Positions 25,844-34,378 of a stretch of DNA of 64,000 bases are shown here, piece after piece. Location: positions 1 through 64,000 of the forward strand of contig NZ_SDHW01000005.1 of the NCBI RefSeq assembly GCF_004118265.1. Reading direction: 5' to 3'. How positions within the stretch are numbered: position 1 is the stretch's first letter; the number at the start of each line of letters is the position of its first letter. The position numbers were made by a program, and so were the translations under genes. Source of the DNA: Lacibacter luteus. Lineage in GTDB: Bacteria; Bacteroidota; Bacteroidia; Chitinophagales; Chitinophagaceae. The notes beneath the pieces are model-generated. The model searched no databases. It saw nothing but the letters and a program-made list of their open reading frames with translations, and was not told the origin of the DNA.

Positions 25844-27373
25844 TTAATGTCTTTCGAAATCGGAAGCATGTGGAAGAATTTCCGAGGGGTTCCTGAGTTT
25901 ACTGTTTTTACGGCTGTAAAGGAAGTAAACAACAAGGCCGATCGCCATCCATGCAAAAGCAACTTTCAATGTTTGTGCATCAAGGCCAATGATCATTGCC
26001 GTACAAATAACCACACCCAATGTTGATACAACAGGGTAGATTGGTGTTTTAAACGGACGTTGAATGTTCGGCTCTTTCACACGCAGAATCCAAACACCTG
26101 CACTCACCAATACAAAGGCGAAGAGTGTACCGAACGAAGTAAGATCGCCGGCAACATGGCCCGGTACAAAAGCAGCAAATGCACCAACAAACACAAACAG
26201 GATCCAGTTTGCTTTGTACGGTGTTTTAAATTTCGGATGCAGTTCGCCAAATGCTTTCGGTATCAAACCATCATTACTCATGGTATAGAAAATACGGCTT
26301 TGGCCCATCAACATCACAAGAATTACAGAAGAGAAACCGGCAAGGATGGCAACAGTAACAGCAGTTGCTAACCATCCGTAACCCGTCATGTATTGCGATA
26401 TAGCATAAGCAACAGAAGCTTCACGACCTTTTTCAGGATCAACAAAATCTTTCCAATTGGCAACACCGGTTAATACATGTCCGAAGAGGATGTAAAGAAT
26501 GGTACACACAACCAGCGAACCAAGAATACCGATCGGCATATCACGCTTCGGATTTTTTGCTTCCTGTGCAGCAGTACTTACCGCATCAAAACCAATAAAG
26601 GCGAAGAACACAATGGCAGCACCACCAAGTACACCACCTAAGCCGTGTTTGTTCCATCCACTGTAATCGGCAATTACTTTACCTGCGTTATCTACAACAG
26701 GGGCTGTTCCTTCAGGAATCAGGTAAGGTTCATGATTTGCAGGGTTAATAAACTGCCAGCCCAATGCAATAAACAATAATACAATACCTACTTTAATAAA
26801 CACGATCACCATATTTACAATGGCGCTCTCCTGTGTTCCTTTAATCAATAATAAAGTGAGTAATAATAAAATAATCAAAGCCGGAGCATTCATAATACCG
26901 GAATGATGTACACCTGCAGAATCGGTAAAGCTTTCAAAAGGAGAGTGGCTCCATTCGTAGGGAATAGCTCCTCCAAACAGCTTGTTTAAATATTCGCTCC
27001 ATGCAATAGATACAGTGGCTGCACCCAATGCATATTCCATAATTAAAGCCCAACCAATAATCCATGCAACCAGTTCGCCCATAGTTGTATAACTGTAAGC
27101 ATAGGCACTACCGGCAATAGGGATCATGGCAGCAAATTCTGCATAACACAAACCGGCAAAAGCGCAGCCCACAGCTGCAACAATAAATGATAATGTAACG
27201 CCCGGACCAGCAGCTTGTCCGGCAGCAGCAGCTGTTCTAACAAAAAGACCGGCACCGATAATTGCCCCGATACCTAAGGCCACCAGATTGCCTGCACCCA
27301 GCGTTCGCTTTAAGCCTTTTCCTTCGGCCTGTGCAAGCATTTGGTCAAGAGATTTCTTTGCAAATAAACTCAT
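25844..27373 (-). CDS. APC family cationic-type amino acid permease
   Basis: A 509-residue amino acid permease of the APC superfamily, closest in pattern to the CAT/YfnA group. About 12-14 hydrophobic helices. The first helix contains the substrate-binding GIGAIIGAGLFVRT turn, followed by GPGVTLSFIVAAVGCAFAGLCYAEFAAMIP (given here as GPGVTLSF and LCYAEFAAMIP), and the FFAFIGFDAVSTAAQEAKNP motif in helix 6-7. It imports amino acids with a proton or by exchange; specificity is not readable. It is transcribed away from the DAACS symporter gene across a 150-base divergent region, and ends at its own terminator. Confidence 0.92.
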   Translation of the reverse strand: MSLFAKKSLDQMLAQAEGKGLKRTLGAGNLVALGIGAIIGAGLFVRTAAAAGQAAGPGVTLSFIVAAVGCAFAGLCYAEFAAMIPIAGSAYAYSYTTMGELVAWIIGWALIMEYALGAATVSIAWSEYLNKLFGGAIPYEWSHSPFESFTDSAGVHHSGIMNAPALIILLLLTLLLIKGTQESAIVNMVIVFIKVGIVLLFIALGWQFINPANHEPYLIPEGTAPVVDNAGKVIADYSGWNKHGLGGVLGGAAIVFFAFIGFDAVSTAAQEAKNPKRDMPIGILGSLVVCTILYILFGHVLTGVANWKDFVDPEKGREASVAYAISQYMTGYGWLATAVTVAILAGFSSVILVMLMGQSRIFYTMSNDGLIPKAFGELHPKFKTPYKANWILFVFVGAFAAFVPGHVAGDLTSFGTLFAFVLVSAGVWILRVKEPNIQRPFKTPIYPVVSTLGVVICTAMIIGLDAQTLKVAFAWMAIGLVVYFLYSRKNSKLRNPSEILPHASDFERH

Positions 27374-27523
27374 ACTAGATTGGTTATAGATTTACGATTT
27401 ACGAACAGTAATAAGCTGGAAAAATAGAGATTTATTGCAAATAACCATCAAAAGATTTATTAACGGTTTGGGCAGATGCTGTGCAACCCGAATACCGTAT
27501 ATTGCGGCACATAAATAAAAAGC

Positions 27524-28807
27524 ATGGGTAAGGGAAACCGTTTAACGATTTATATTATTGCCGCAATGATTCTTGGTATAGCGGTAGGGTATGTCGTTCA
27601 CATTACTGCATCGGCTGAAACCATCGGGAGTTTTTCGAAGAACATTAAACTGCTCAGCAGCATTTTCATTCGTCTTGTACAGATGATCATTGCTCCGCTG
27701 GTTTTTTCTACACTTGTAGTAGGTATTGCAAAACTGGGCGATCTGAAAGCGGTTGGCCGTGTAGGCGGTAAAGCATTGTTGTGGTTTATTTCTGCTTCAC
27801 TTATTTCTTTATTGCTTGGTTTGATGTTGGTAAACCTGTTTAAACCGGGTACACATATTAATTTATCGCAGGCAGATACGGAAGGCGTAAAAGACCTGAT
27901 GACAAAAACATCTACTTTCTCTTTACAGAATTTTGTGGAGCATATTATTCCAAAGAGTTTGTTTGAAGCAATGGCTACAAACGAAATTCTGCAGATCGTT
28001 ATCTTCTCAATTTTCTTTGGTGTGGCAGCAGCTGCCATCGGCGATTATGCAAAACCATTGGTGAAAGCACTCGATGTTGTATCGCACATCATTCTTAAAA
28101 TGGTGAACTATGTAATGAATTTTGCACCAATAGGTGTATTTGGAGCATTGGCAGCAGTAGTGGCAGCAAAGGGTTTGGGCATTTTTCAGTTTTATCTTGT
28201 TTACTTCTTATACTTCCTCATTGGTATTGCAGTATTGTGGATTATTTTGATTGGTGTGGGCTTTGTAATTCTCGGGCCACATCGTATGAAAGTGTTGCTG
28301 CGTCGAATCGGAGGCCCGTTGTTAATTGCTTTCAGCACCACCAGCAGCGAAGCAGTATTTCCAAAACTTACAGAAGAGCTGGAACGTTTTGGATGCAAGG
28401 ATAAAATTGTGTCGTTTGTATTGCCGCTTGGTTATTCATTCAACCTCGATGGCAGTATGATGTATATGACCTTTGCAAGTTTAGCTATTGCACAGGCTTA
28501 TGGCATTCATCTCGATCTGGGTACACAGTTAACCATGTTAATTGTATTAATGCTTACCAGTAAGGGAATTGCAGGTGTGCCACGTGCTTCATTGGTTGTT
28601 GTATTGGCAACCTGTGCCATGTTTAATATTCCACCGGAAGGTGTGGCTTTGATTCTGCCGATCGATCATTTCTGCGATATGTTCCGCAGTGCTACCAATG
28701 TGGTTGGTAATGCATTGGCAACATCGGTAGTAAGTAAATGGGAAGGAGAGTTGAGTGATGGGCATGGTCATCATGTGCATCACGAACATCATAATCATAC
28801 AGCATAG
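27524..28807 (+). CDS. Dicarboxylate/amino acid:cation symporter (DAACS) with His-rich tail
   Basis: A 427-residue member of the DAACS (GltP/DctA) family, which imports glutamate, aspartate or C4-dicarboxylates with sodium or protons. Family marks: FIRLVQMIIAPLVFSTLV, the hairpin-1 serine motif AFSTTSSEAVFPK, YSFNLDGSMMYM (the NMDGT position) and SKGIAGVPRAS. Eight helices and two re-entrant loops fit the length. The C-terminus is unusual: about 14 residues with eight histidines (DGHGHHVHHEHHNHTA), a possible metal-binding or pH-sensitive tail. It heads a plus-strand series with DedA, MFS and GT9 genes, 38 bases before the next. Confidence 0.9.
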   Translation: MGKGNRLTIYIIAAMILGIAVGYVVHITASAETIGSFSKNIKLLSSIFIRLVQMIIAPLVFSTLVVGIAKLGDLKAVGRVGGKALLWFISASLISLLLGLMLVNLFKPGTHINLSQADTEGVKDLMTKTSTFSLQNFVEHIIPKSLFEAMATNEILQIVIFSIFFGVAAAAIGDYAKPLVKALDVVSHIILKMVNYVMNFAPIGVFGALAAVVAAKGLGIFQFYLVYFLYFLIGIAVLWIILIGVGFVILGPHRMKVLLRRIGGPLLIAFSTTSSEAVFPKLTEELERFGCKDKIVSFVLPLGYSFNLDGSMMYMTFASLAIAQAYGIHLDLGTQLTMLIVLMLTSKGIAGVPRASLVVVLATCAMFNIPPEGVALILPIDHFCDMFRSATNVVGNALATSVVSKWEGELSDGHGHHVHHEHHNHTA

Positions 28808-28845
28808 TTTTAAATAAATAAGACCAAAGGAAAAGGGAACCTAAA

Positions 28846-29808
28846 ATGAAGAAAAGACTGATCGGGATTGTAGTGATGTTTGTTGTGTTTGCAGGCATCA
28901 ATAAGCTTTATGCACAAAAGCAGGTGAATGTGCGTGTGCTGAATCAATACGAAGCAACGGCAGAAAAGTTTACAGTCGATGCTGTAGAATACACTACAGC
29001 AAAAGATGGCAGTGTAACTCTCACACTAAATGCAACAGATTCGGTTACGTTTGCCGGAACTGATTATGATACAAAGAAAATTGCTGTAACAGCGATTACA
29101 GATGGTACTACAATTGAGCTGCACAAACAGTTTACCTGGAAAGATCTGCTCAACCCTAATTTTTATATTACCTACGGAGGGTTGTGGTTACTGCTCTTTA
29201 TCATTTTTGCAGAAACAGGATTGTTGTTTGGTTTCTTTTTACCGGGCGATAGTTTATTGTTTGTAGCAGGCATTTATAGTAGTAATCTGGCGAATGAATT
29301 TTTGAAATTATTTAAACTGGACGGCCTGCATAACGAATGGTTTGAGTTATTGATATTGTGCAGTCTTATTTCTGCTGCAGGTATATTGGGTAACCTGGTT
29401 GGTTACTGGACGGGTAGAAAGATCGGTCCGGCTATGTACAACTGGAACGATAACCTGTTGTTCAAAAAACGTTACCTGCACGAAGCACATGATTTTTATG
29501 AGAAGCATGGCGGTGGTGCAATCGTGTTTGCACGTTTCCTTCCATTCATCCGCACATTTGCACCCATTATTGCAGGTATTGTTGAAATGGACCGTAAGAA
29601 ATTTGCGTTCTTTAATGTTGTTGGTTGCATTGCCTGGGTAGTGAGTATGATCTTTGCCGGACACTTTTTACAGATATGGGTAAAAAATCAGTTTGGTATT
29701 GAACTGAAAGATAAACTGGAGTTGATCGTTATCATCATTATTGCCGTTACAACTGCTCCGGTGTTCTGGAAATTCCTTTTCGGAAAGAAAAAAGAAAAAC
29801 CTGAATAA
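28846..29808 (+). CDS. DedA family membrane protein with N-terminal extracytoplasmic domain
   Basis: A 320-residue protein. The C-terminal about 210 residues are a DedA/VTT (SNARE-associated) domain: ETGLLFGFFLPGDSLLFVAG, GNLVGYWTGRKIG and the arginine motif FARFLPFIRTFAPIIAG. DedA proteins are needed for membrane homeostasis, and several act as flippases for undecaprenyl phosphate or phospholipid. Here the domain is preceded by a signal sequence (about 1-23, ending LYAQ) and about 80 residues of beta-rich sequence (VNVRVLNQYEATAEKF, DGSVTLTL) that ordinary DedA proteins lack; it would sit in the periplasm. The role of the extra domain is unknown. Confidence 0.88.
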   Translation: MKKRLIGIVVMFVVFAGINKLYAQKQVNVRVLNQYEATAEKFTVDAVEYTTAKDGSVTLTLNATDSVTFAGTDYDTKKIAVTAITDGTTIELHKQFTWKDLLNPNFYITYGGLWLLLFIIFAETGLLFGFFLPGDSLLFVAGIYSSNLANEFLKLFKLDGLHNEWFELLILCSLISAAGILGNLVGYWTGRKIGPAMYNWNDNLLFKKRYLHEAHDFYEKHGGGAIVFARFLPFIRTFAPIIAGIVEMDRKKFAFFNVVGCIAWVVSMIFAGHFLQIWVKNQFGIELKDKLELIVIIIIAVTTAPVFWKFLFGKKKEKPE

Positions 29809-29835
29809 AGTATTCACGATTGCCAGCCCTTACAT

Positions 29836-31095
29836 ATGACCAACCAAAAAGAACATTCCATTTTTTCGCTTGCTGTAATTGTAGCAGCGTTGGGTTATTT
29901 TGTTGATATCTACGATCTGCTGTTGTTTACGATTGTGCGTGAACCAAGTATTCTCGATCTTGGTATACAAAAAACAGATACAGGTTCTATTATAGCCGCC
30001 AGTACAAAAATTATCAACTGGCAAATGGTTGGGTTATTGATCGGTGGAATTCTTTGGGGAACACTTGGCGATAAAAAAGGGCGACTGAGCGTTTTATTTG
30101 GTTCAATTTTATTATACAGTGTAGCAAACTTTATTACTGGTTTTGTGCAAACAGTAGATCATTACGCTTATGCCCGGTTTGTTGCAGGTATTGGTTTAGC
30201 CGGAGAGCTTGGTGCAGGTATAACGTTGGTGAGTGAATTGCTGCCTAAGAATAAAAGAGGTGTTGGAACTTCTTTAGTTGCGGGCATAGGTTTATTTGGT
30301 GCAGTGTTCGCTTATTTTACTTTTAAGTTTACAGACGATTGGCGACTTTGCTATAAAATAGGCGGGGGCCTTGGTATTTGTTTATTATTGCTTCGTATAA
30401 GTGTTGCAGAAAGCGGCATGTTTAACCAGGTAAAACAAAGCAAAGTAAGTCGTGGAAATATTTTCATGTTCTTTACGAATACAACACGATTTCGTAAATA
30501 CATACTTGCCATTTTAATTGGGTTACCTACATGGTATGTTATAGGTGTTCTTGTTAATTTAAGTAATCAGTTTGCAAAGAAATTTTACGGCGATACACAT
30601 ATCGAAAGCGGCCGGGCAATCATGTTTGCTTATGCCGCTATTGCCATTGGCGATATTTTAATCGGGTTGATCAGTCAGTATTTTAAGAGCCGTAAAAAAG
30701 CATTGTACCTCTTTTATGGTTTTACAATTGTCGGGCTTATTCTGTTTTTCTCTCCGCTCAACAACAGCGATACAGCAATGTATATTATTTGTGCATGGCT
30801 TGGTTTCAGTACCGGCTTCTGGGCAATATTTGTAACCATGGGTGCAGAACAGTTTGGTACTAATTTGCGGGCAACAGCTGCTACCACAATTCCCAATATG
30901 GTGCGTGGGTTTTTATTACCCATCAATCTATTGTTTTTAGATTTATTTCAAAAAAGCTGGGGCTGGGGTTTAACCAAGGCAGGTATTGTAACAGGAGTAG
31001 TGGTGATGGTTATTACGCTTATTGCTGCCTACTTTACCGAAGAAACTTTTCATAAAGATTTGAATTATGTAGAAGGCGAGGAGATGCTGCCGTAG
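29836..31095 (+). CDS. Major facilitator superfamily transporter
   Basis: A 419-residue MFS transporter with about 12 hydrophobic helices. The loop 2-3 motif is present as GDKKGRLSVLFGS, and helix 4 carries RFVAGIGLAGELGAGITLVSE, which resembles the metabolite:H+ symporter/sugar porter groups. The mid-loop and C-terminal half (GFSTGFWAIFVTMGAEQFGTN) are normal. The substrate is unknown; organic acid uptake is possible by resemblance. It starts 27 bases after the DedA gene. The 77 bases to the next gene are filled by a heptad-word repeat. Confidence 0.88.
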   Translation: MTNQKEHSIFSLAVIVAALGYFVDIYDLLLFTIVREPSILDLGIQKTDTGSIIAASTKIINWQMVGLLIGGILWGTLGDKKGRLSVLFGSILLYSVANFITGFVQTVDHYAYARFVAGIGLAGELGAGITLVSELLPKNKRGVGTSLVAGIGLFGAVFAYFTFKFTDDWRLCYKIGGGLGICLLLLRISVAESGMFNQVKQSKVSRGNIFMFFTNTTRFRKYILAILIGLPTWYVIGVLVNLSNQFAKKFYGDTHIESGRAIMFAYAAIAIGDILIGLISQYFKSRKKALYLFYGFTIVGLILFFSPLNNSDTAMYIICAWLGFSTGFWAIFVTMGAEQFGTNLRATAATTIPNMVRGFLLPINLLFLDLFQKSWGWGLTKAGIVTGVVVMVITLIAAYFTEETFHKDLNYVEGEEMLP

Positions 31096-31099
31096 AAAA

Positions 31100-31165
31100 G
31101 TTAATCGTTTATAGTTGATAGTTCATAGTACAATTCTATGAACCATGATCCATTAACCATGAACC
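31100..31165. repeat. Heptad-word inverted repeat between MFS and GT9 genes
   Basis: The left arm is four words starting GTT (GTTAATC at 31100, GTTTATA, GTTGATA, GTTCATA ending 31127); the right arm is CTATGAA (31136) followed by CCATGAT, CCATTAA, CCATGAA (ends 31163). The core GTTCATAG (31121-31128) pairs perfectly with CTATGAAC (31136-31143), and 22 of 29 positions pair over the full arms. It fills almost the whole gap from stop to next start. Confidence 0.8.
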
Positions 31166-31172
31166 CAATTGA

Positions 31173-32168
31173 ATGAAATTTCTAATCATCCGCTTCAGTT
31201 CCATCGGCGATATTGTGTTAACCACACCGGTTGTGCGTTGTTTAAAACAGCAGGGAATTGGGGCTGAAGTACATTTTCTTACCAAGTTCAGTTTTCAGAA
31301 AGTAGTTGCATCTAATCCCTACATCGATAAGTTCTATTATCTCAACAACGATTGGGATTTGCTGATGCACGAGTTGAAAGAAGAGAACTACGATTACATT
31401 ATTGATCTGCACAACAATATCCGCACCTTAAAGATTAAGCGTGAGCTGAAAGTGAAATCATTTTCATTCAACAAACTCAATGTGCAGAAATGGTTGCTTA
31501 CCAATCTTAAGATCAACCGTATGCCTGCTGTGCATATAGTAGATCGTAATCTTGATACAGTAAGATCGTTTGCTGTAAAGAACGATGGAAAAGGACTCGA
31601 CTATTTTATTCCCGAAGATGAAGAGATCAAACAAAGCGATCTGCCACATTCGCACTACTTAGGTTATGTAGGGTTGGTAATTGGTGCAGCACATGCTACC
31701 AAACGCTTACCGACTGAGCAGTTGAAAAAGCTTTGTGCGTTATTGCATCATCCAATCATTTTACTTGGCGGTCCGGAAGACAAAGCAACAGGCGATGAAA
31801 TTGCTGCGATTGATCCTGTAAAGATCTACAATGCATGTGGCAAATTCTCCATTAACGAAAGTGCAGATCTTGTTCGTAAAGCAAAACTCATCATTAGCCA
31901 CGATACAGGCTTAATGCATATTGCAGCAGCCTTGCACAAACCCATCATCAGTGTTTGGGGCAATACAGTTCCCGTATTTGGTATGACACCGTATTATGGA
32001 AACAAGCAGGTACGCAATGTAATGTTCGAAGTAAATGATCTTGGTTGCAGGCCATGTTCTAAAATCGGTCACGATCAATGCCCGAAAAAACATTTTAAAT
32101 GTATGATGCTGCAGAATGTAGAAGCAATAGCAGCAACAGCACAGACTTGGGCAAAAGAATTACGGTAA
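31173..32168 (+). CDS. Glycosyltransferase family 9 (heptosyltransferase-like)
   Basis: A 331-residue GT9 family protein, the family of ADP-heptose:LPS heptosyltransferases that build the inner core of lipopolysaccharide from ADP-heptose at the cytoplasmic face of the inner membrane. Seen: the N-terminal FSSIGDIVLTTPVVRCLKQQ, the central acceptor region, and the C-terminal nucleotide-sugar site SHDTGLMHIAAALHKPIISVWG followed by a cysteine-rich CRPCSKIGHDQCPKKHFKC tail. Presence of hldD in the same window (54938) agrees with heptose use. Which heptose is added cannot be told. Confidence 0.9.
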   Translation: MKFLIIRFSSIGDIVLTTPVVRCLKQQGIGAEVHFLTKFSFQKVVASNPYIDKFYYLNNDWDLLMHELKEENYDYIIDLHNNIRTLKIKRELKVKSFSFNKLNVQKWLLTNLKINRMPAVHIVDRNLDTVRSFAVKNDGKGLDYFIPEDEEIKQSDLPHSHYLGYVGLVIGAAHATKRLPTEQLKKLCALLHHPIILLGGPEDKATGDEIAAIDPVKIYNACGKFSINESADLVRKAKLIISHDTGLMHIAAALHKPIISVWGNTVPVFGMTPYYGNKQVRNVMFEVNDLGCRPCSKIGHDQCPKKHFKCMMLQNVEAIAATAQTWAKELR

Positions 32169-32171
32169 TAA

Positions 32172-32201
32172 AAAACGGTTTCACATTTGTGAAACCGTTT
32201 T
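32172..32201. terminator. Bidirectional terminator
   Basis: A perfect 14-bp stem AAAACGGTTTCACA (32172-32185) with TGTGAAACCGTTTT (32188-32201) and a two-base TT tip, between the convergent GT9 and mdh genes. Confidence 0.9.
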
Positions 32202-32203
32202 CA

Positions 32204-32239
32204 TTTTCAAATTATCTGATATTTCAAATATTCAAATTA
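32204..32239. repeat. Octamer-word array abutting the mdh stop codon
   Basis: Words TTTTCAAA (32204), TTATCTGA (32212), TATTTCAAA (32220) and TATTCAAA (32229), ending in the TTA that is the mdh stop codon on the minus strand. The same vocabulary (TTTTCAAA, TTAGCTAA, TTCTCAAA) recurs in the accB-accC gap at 38136-38169. Confidence 0.6.
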
Positions 32240-33166
32240 GAGTGTCTTCAGCACATCGTTCATGCTGCGTACTGCTGCTGCACTTTTATCGAAGGCAGCT
32301 TGTTCATCTGCATTCAATTCAAAGTCTACGATTTTTTCCCAACCGTTACGACCAATAGTAACAGGAACACCTAAACAAATATCTTTTTGTCCATATTCGC
32401 CATCTAACGCTACGCAACAGGTAAAGAGTTTCTTTTCATCACGCAGAATACTTTCTACCAATGCAGCTCCGGATGCACCCGGTGCATACCATGCAGATGT
32501 ACCAATTAAAGCAGTAAGTGTAGCGCCGCCTACCATTGTATCTTTTACGATCTTCTCTTGCTGTTCTGCAGATAAGAATTTCGTTACAGGAACGCTGTTC
32601 CATGTAGCCAAACGGATCAAAGGAATCATGGTTGTATCGCCGTGGCCACCAACTACCACTGCATTCAAATCTGCAGGTGAGCAATTCAGGTGCTGGCTCA
32701 GTTGATATTTAAAGCGGCTGCTGTCGAGTGTACCACCCATACCAATGATGCGGTTCTTTGGCAAGCCGGTAGAAGTTAATGCCAGGTAAGTCATCGTATC
32801 CATCGGGTTACTGATGATGATGATGATGGCATCAGGTGAATATTTTAAAATGTTTTCGCAAACACTTTTTACAATACCTGCGTTTACACCAATGAGTTCT
32901 TCACGGGTCATACCGGGTTTGCGGGGTAAGCCCGATGTAATTACCACTACATCACTGTCGGCTGTTTTGCTGTAATCATTTGTGCTGCCAACAATTTTGG
33001 TATCGAAACCGAGGAGAGCAGCAGTCTGCATCATATCCTGGGCCTTACCTTCGGCAATCCCTTCTTTAATATCAAGTAGCACTAATTCAGAACACAGTTC
33101 TTTACGGGCAATATTATCAGCACAGGTAGCTCCTACGGCACCGGCACCTACAACAGTAACTTTCAT
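32237..33166 (-). CDS. mdh: Malate dehydrogenase
   Basis: A 309-residue NAD-dependent malate dehydrogenase of the LDH-like type, interconverting malate and oxaloacetate in the TCA cycle. Seen: the Rossmann start VTVVGAGAVGATCADNIA, the substrate loop SGLPRKPGMTREEL with Arg residues for the dicarboxylate, SNPMDTMTYLA, MGGTLDSSRFKY and the catalytic His motif VVGGHGDTTMIPL. The ATG at 33166 is preferred to an in-frame TTG six bases upstream. A good promoter lies at 33203-33234. It converges on the GT9 gene across a strong terminator. Confidence 0.95.
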   Translation of the reverse strand: MKVTVVGAGAVGATCADNIARKELCSELVLLDIKEGIAEGKAQDMMQTAALLGFDTKIVGSTNDYSKTADSDVVVITSGLPRKPGMTREELIGVNAGIVKSVCENILKYSPDAIIIIISNPMDTMTYLALTSTGLPKNRIIGMGGTLDSSRFKYQLSQHLNCSPADLNAVVVGGHGDTTMIPLIRLATWNSVPVTKFLSAEQQEKIVKDTMVGGATLTALIGTSAWYAPGASGAALVESILRDEKKLFTCCVALDGEYGQKDICLGVPVTIGRNGWEKIVDFELNADEQAAFDKSAAAVRSMNDVLKTL

Positions 33167-33202
33167 GGACAAACGTATTTTTTAAGTGAAAAATTTGTGC
33201 CG

Positions 33203-33234
33203 CAAAGGTATTGGAGGAAAGCTGAAAAGTCAAA
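33203..33234 (-). promoter_or_regulatory. Promoter of mdh (Bacteroidota type)
   Basis: On the minus strand TTTG (33234-33231), a 20-base spacer and TACCTTTG (33210-33203) match the Bacteroidota sigma-ABfr consensus TTTG-N19-21-TAnnTTTG. The mdh ATG is about 37 bases downstream. Confidence 0.75.
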
Positions 33235-33276
33235 AGAAGGAATTACTATCTTTAGTCATAACTAAACAAATACTGC

Positions 33277-33798
33277 ATGATACTCGTCATTCTTTATGTT
33301 ATCCTCGGCCTTGTTGCCCTTGTATTGCTGGCTGCAGCTGTAATGCCCGGTAAATACCTTGTAGAAAAATCAACGATCATTAGCAGACCTTCGGCAGAAG
33401 TGTATAACAAAGTAGCCGATCTGCATTACTATCGTGACTGGAACCCCTGGGCTAAAATGGAGCCCGATGCACAAACCAGTATTACCGGCGATCCGAAGCA
33501 TGTTGGTCACAAATACTACTGGAATGGAAAGAAAATAGGAGAGGGAAGTTTAACGGTTCGCTCGGCTGTACCAAGCAAGGCCATCAATTTCGATCTTGTA
33601 TTTCTGAAGCCTTTTAAATCGGAAGCAATTGATGCATGGGATTTAACCGAAGTTGATGGCGGCACAAAGGTAGTGTGGCGCAACAGCGGTGGCTTTCCTT
33701 TTCCAATAGGCCGGCTGATGGGCCCATCCATTACCAAACAACTCAACAAGCAGTTTGAAGAAGGGTTGCAGAATCTGAAAGAAATGTGTGAGAAATGA
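33277..33798 (+). CDS. SRPBCC family (START-like) lipid/ligand-binding protein
   Basis: A 173-residue protein with an N-terminal hydrophobic helix (about 1-25) that probably anchors it in the membrane, followed by a SRPBCC/polyketide-cyclase-like domain. Family features: VEKSTIISRPSAEVYNKVADLHYYRDWNPW at its start (seen as VEKSTIISRPSAEVY and YRDWNPWAKM), GTKVVWRNSGG and a C-terminal amphipathic helix QLNKQFEEGLQNLKEM. This fold binds hydrophobic ligands; the ligand is unknown. It stands alone, ending in a terminator. Confidence 0.85.
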   Translation: MILVILYVILGLVALVLLAAAVMPGKYLVEKSTIISRPSAEVYNKVADLHYYRDWNPWAKMEPDAQTSITGDPKHVGHKYYWNGKKIGEGSLTVRSAVPSKAINFDLVFLKPFKSEAIDAWDLTEVDGGTKVVWRNSGGFPFPIGRLMGPSITKQLNKQFEEGLQNLKEMCEK

Positions 33799-33819
33799 TC
33801 TTAGCAATAGTTTATAAAC

Positions 33820-33847
33820 AAAAGCCAGTCTGCCGACTGGCTTTTTT
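33820..33847 (+). terminator. Terminator of the SRPBCC gene
   Basis: AAAAGCCAGTC (33820-33830) pairs with GACTGGCTTTT (33835-33845) around TGCC, followed by more Ts, 21 bases after the stop. Confidence 0.9.
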
Positions 33848-33887
33848 CATTCCTTTAACAGAAATAGGTAAAATAAATTTTGGGTAT

Positions 33888-33921
33888 TACGAGAAAGTCG
33901 TAGATTTACGAAAATTTCGTA
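33888..33921. promoter_or_regulatory. Tandem BlaI-type operators upstream of blaI-like gene
   Basis: Two dyads with the same form TACGA-N5-TCGTA lie at 33888-33902 (spacer GAAAG) and 33907-33921 (spacer AAATT), centres 19 bases apart, the second ending three bases before the ATG. BlaI/MecI repressors are known to bind paired dyads and repress their own operon, so these are probable self-regulatory sites. A TAAATTTTG sequence at 33874-33882 just upstream could be the -7 element. Confidence 0.8.
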
Positions 33922-33924
33922 GAG

Positions 33925-34284
33925 ATGTTAGAAAAGCTCACACACCAGGAAGAAGAAGCAATGCAGGCAGTATGGCGTAAAGGCGAAGGGAATATCAAAT
34001 CCTTTCTTGAATTTCTGGATGAAGAAATTCCTTACACTACTCTTGCATCAACCATAAAAAACCTGGAAAAGAAAGGTTATCTCGAAAGCAGGTTGTTTGG
34101 GAATGCTTATCTCTATAAGCCGGCAATTACAGAAGAGGAATACAAGAAGAAATTTATGAGTGGCTTTGTTAAGGAGTACTTCGAAAACTCGTACAAAGAG
34201 TTGGTGAACTTTTTTGTAGAGCAGAAAAAGCTCTCACCAAAAGAGTTAAAAGAAATTGTAGAAATGATCGAAGGGAGGAAGTAA
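33925..34284 (+). CDS. BlaI/MecI/CopY family transcriptional repressor
   Basis: A 119-residue winged-helix repressor of the BlaI/MecI/CopY (penicillinase repressor) family. Seen: LTHQEEEAMQAVWRKGEGN at the start, the recognition region IPYTTLASTIKNLEKKGYLES and the C-terminal dimerisation helices ending SPKELKEIVEMIE. It would repress itself and the downstream M56 gene by binding the two TACGA-N5-TCGTA dyads directly before its start, and be inactivated by proteolysis triggered by the M56 partner, as in BlaI-BlaR1. No beta-lactamase is nearby, so the controlled function is probably different. Confidence 0.92.
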   Translation: MLEKLTHQEEEAMQAVWRKGEGNIKSFLEFLDEEIPYTTLASTIKNLEKKGYLESRLFGNAYLYKPAITEEEYKKKFMSGFVKEYFENSYKELVNFFVEQKKLSPKELKEIVEMIEGRK

Positions 34285-34378
34285 TGAATAAAGGATAATG
34301 AATAATTAAAAATGCATGATGCCTTATTTAGCGGAACTATTTTAAAATTATCAATTACCAAATTTTCAATTAGCAACT
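34282..34378. repeat. Heptad-word arrays filling the blaI-M56 gap
   Basis: Beginning with the blaI stop codon: TAATGAA (34282), TAAAGGA, TAATGAA, TAATTAA (ends 34309). The right side has ATTATCA (34347), ATTACCA, AATTTTC, AATTAGC (ends 34374), four bases before the next ATG. The two sides are only weakly complementary. Confidence 0.6.
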
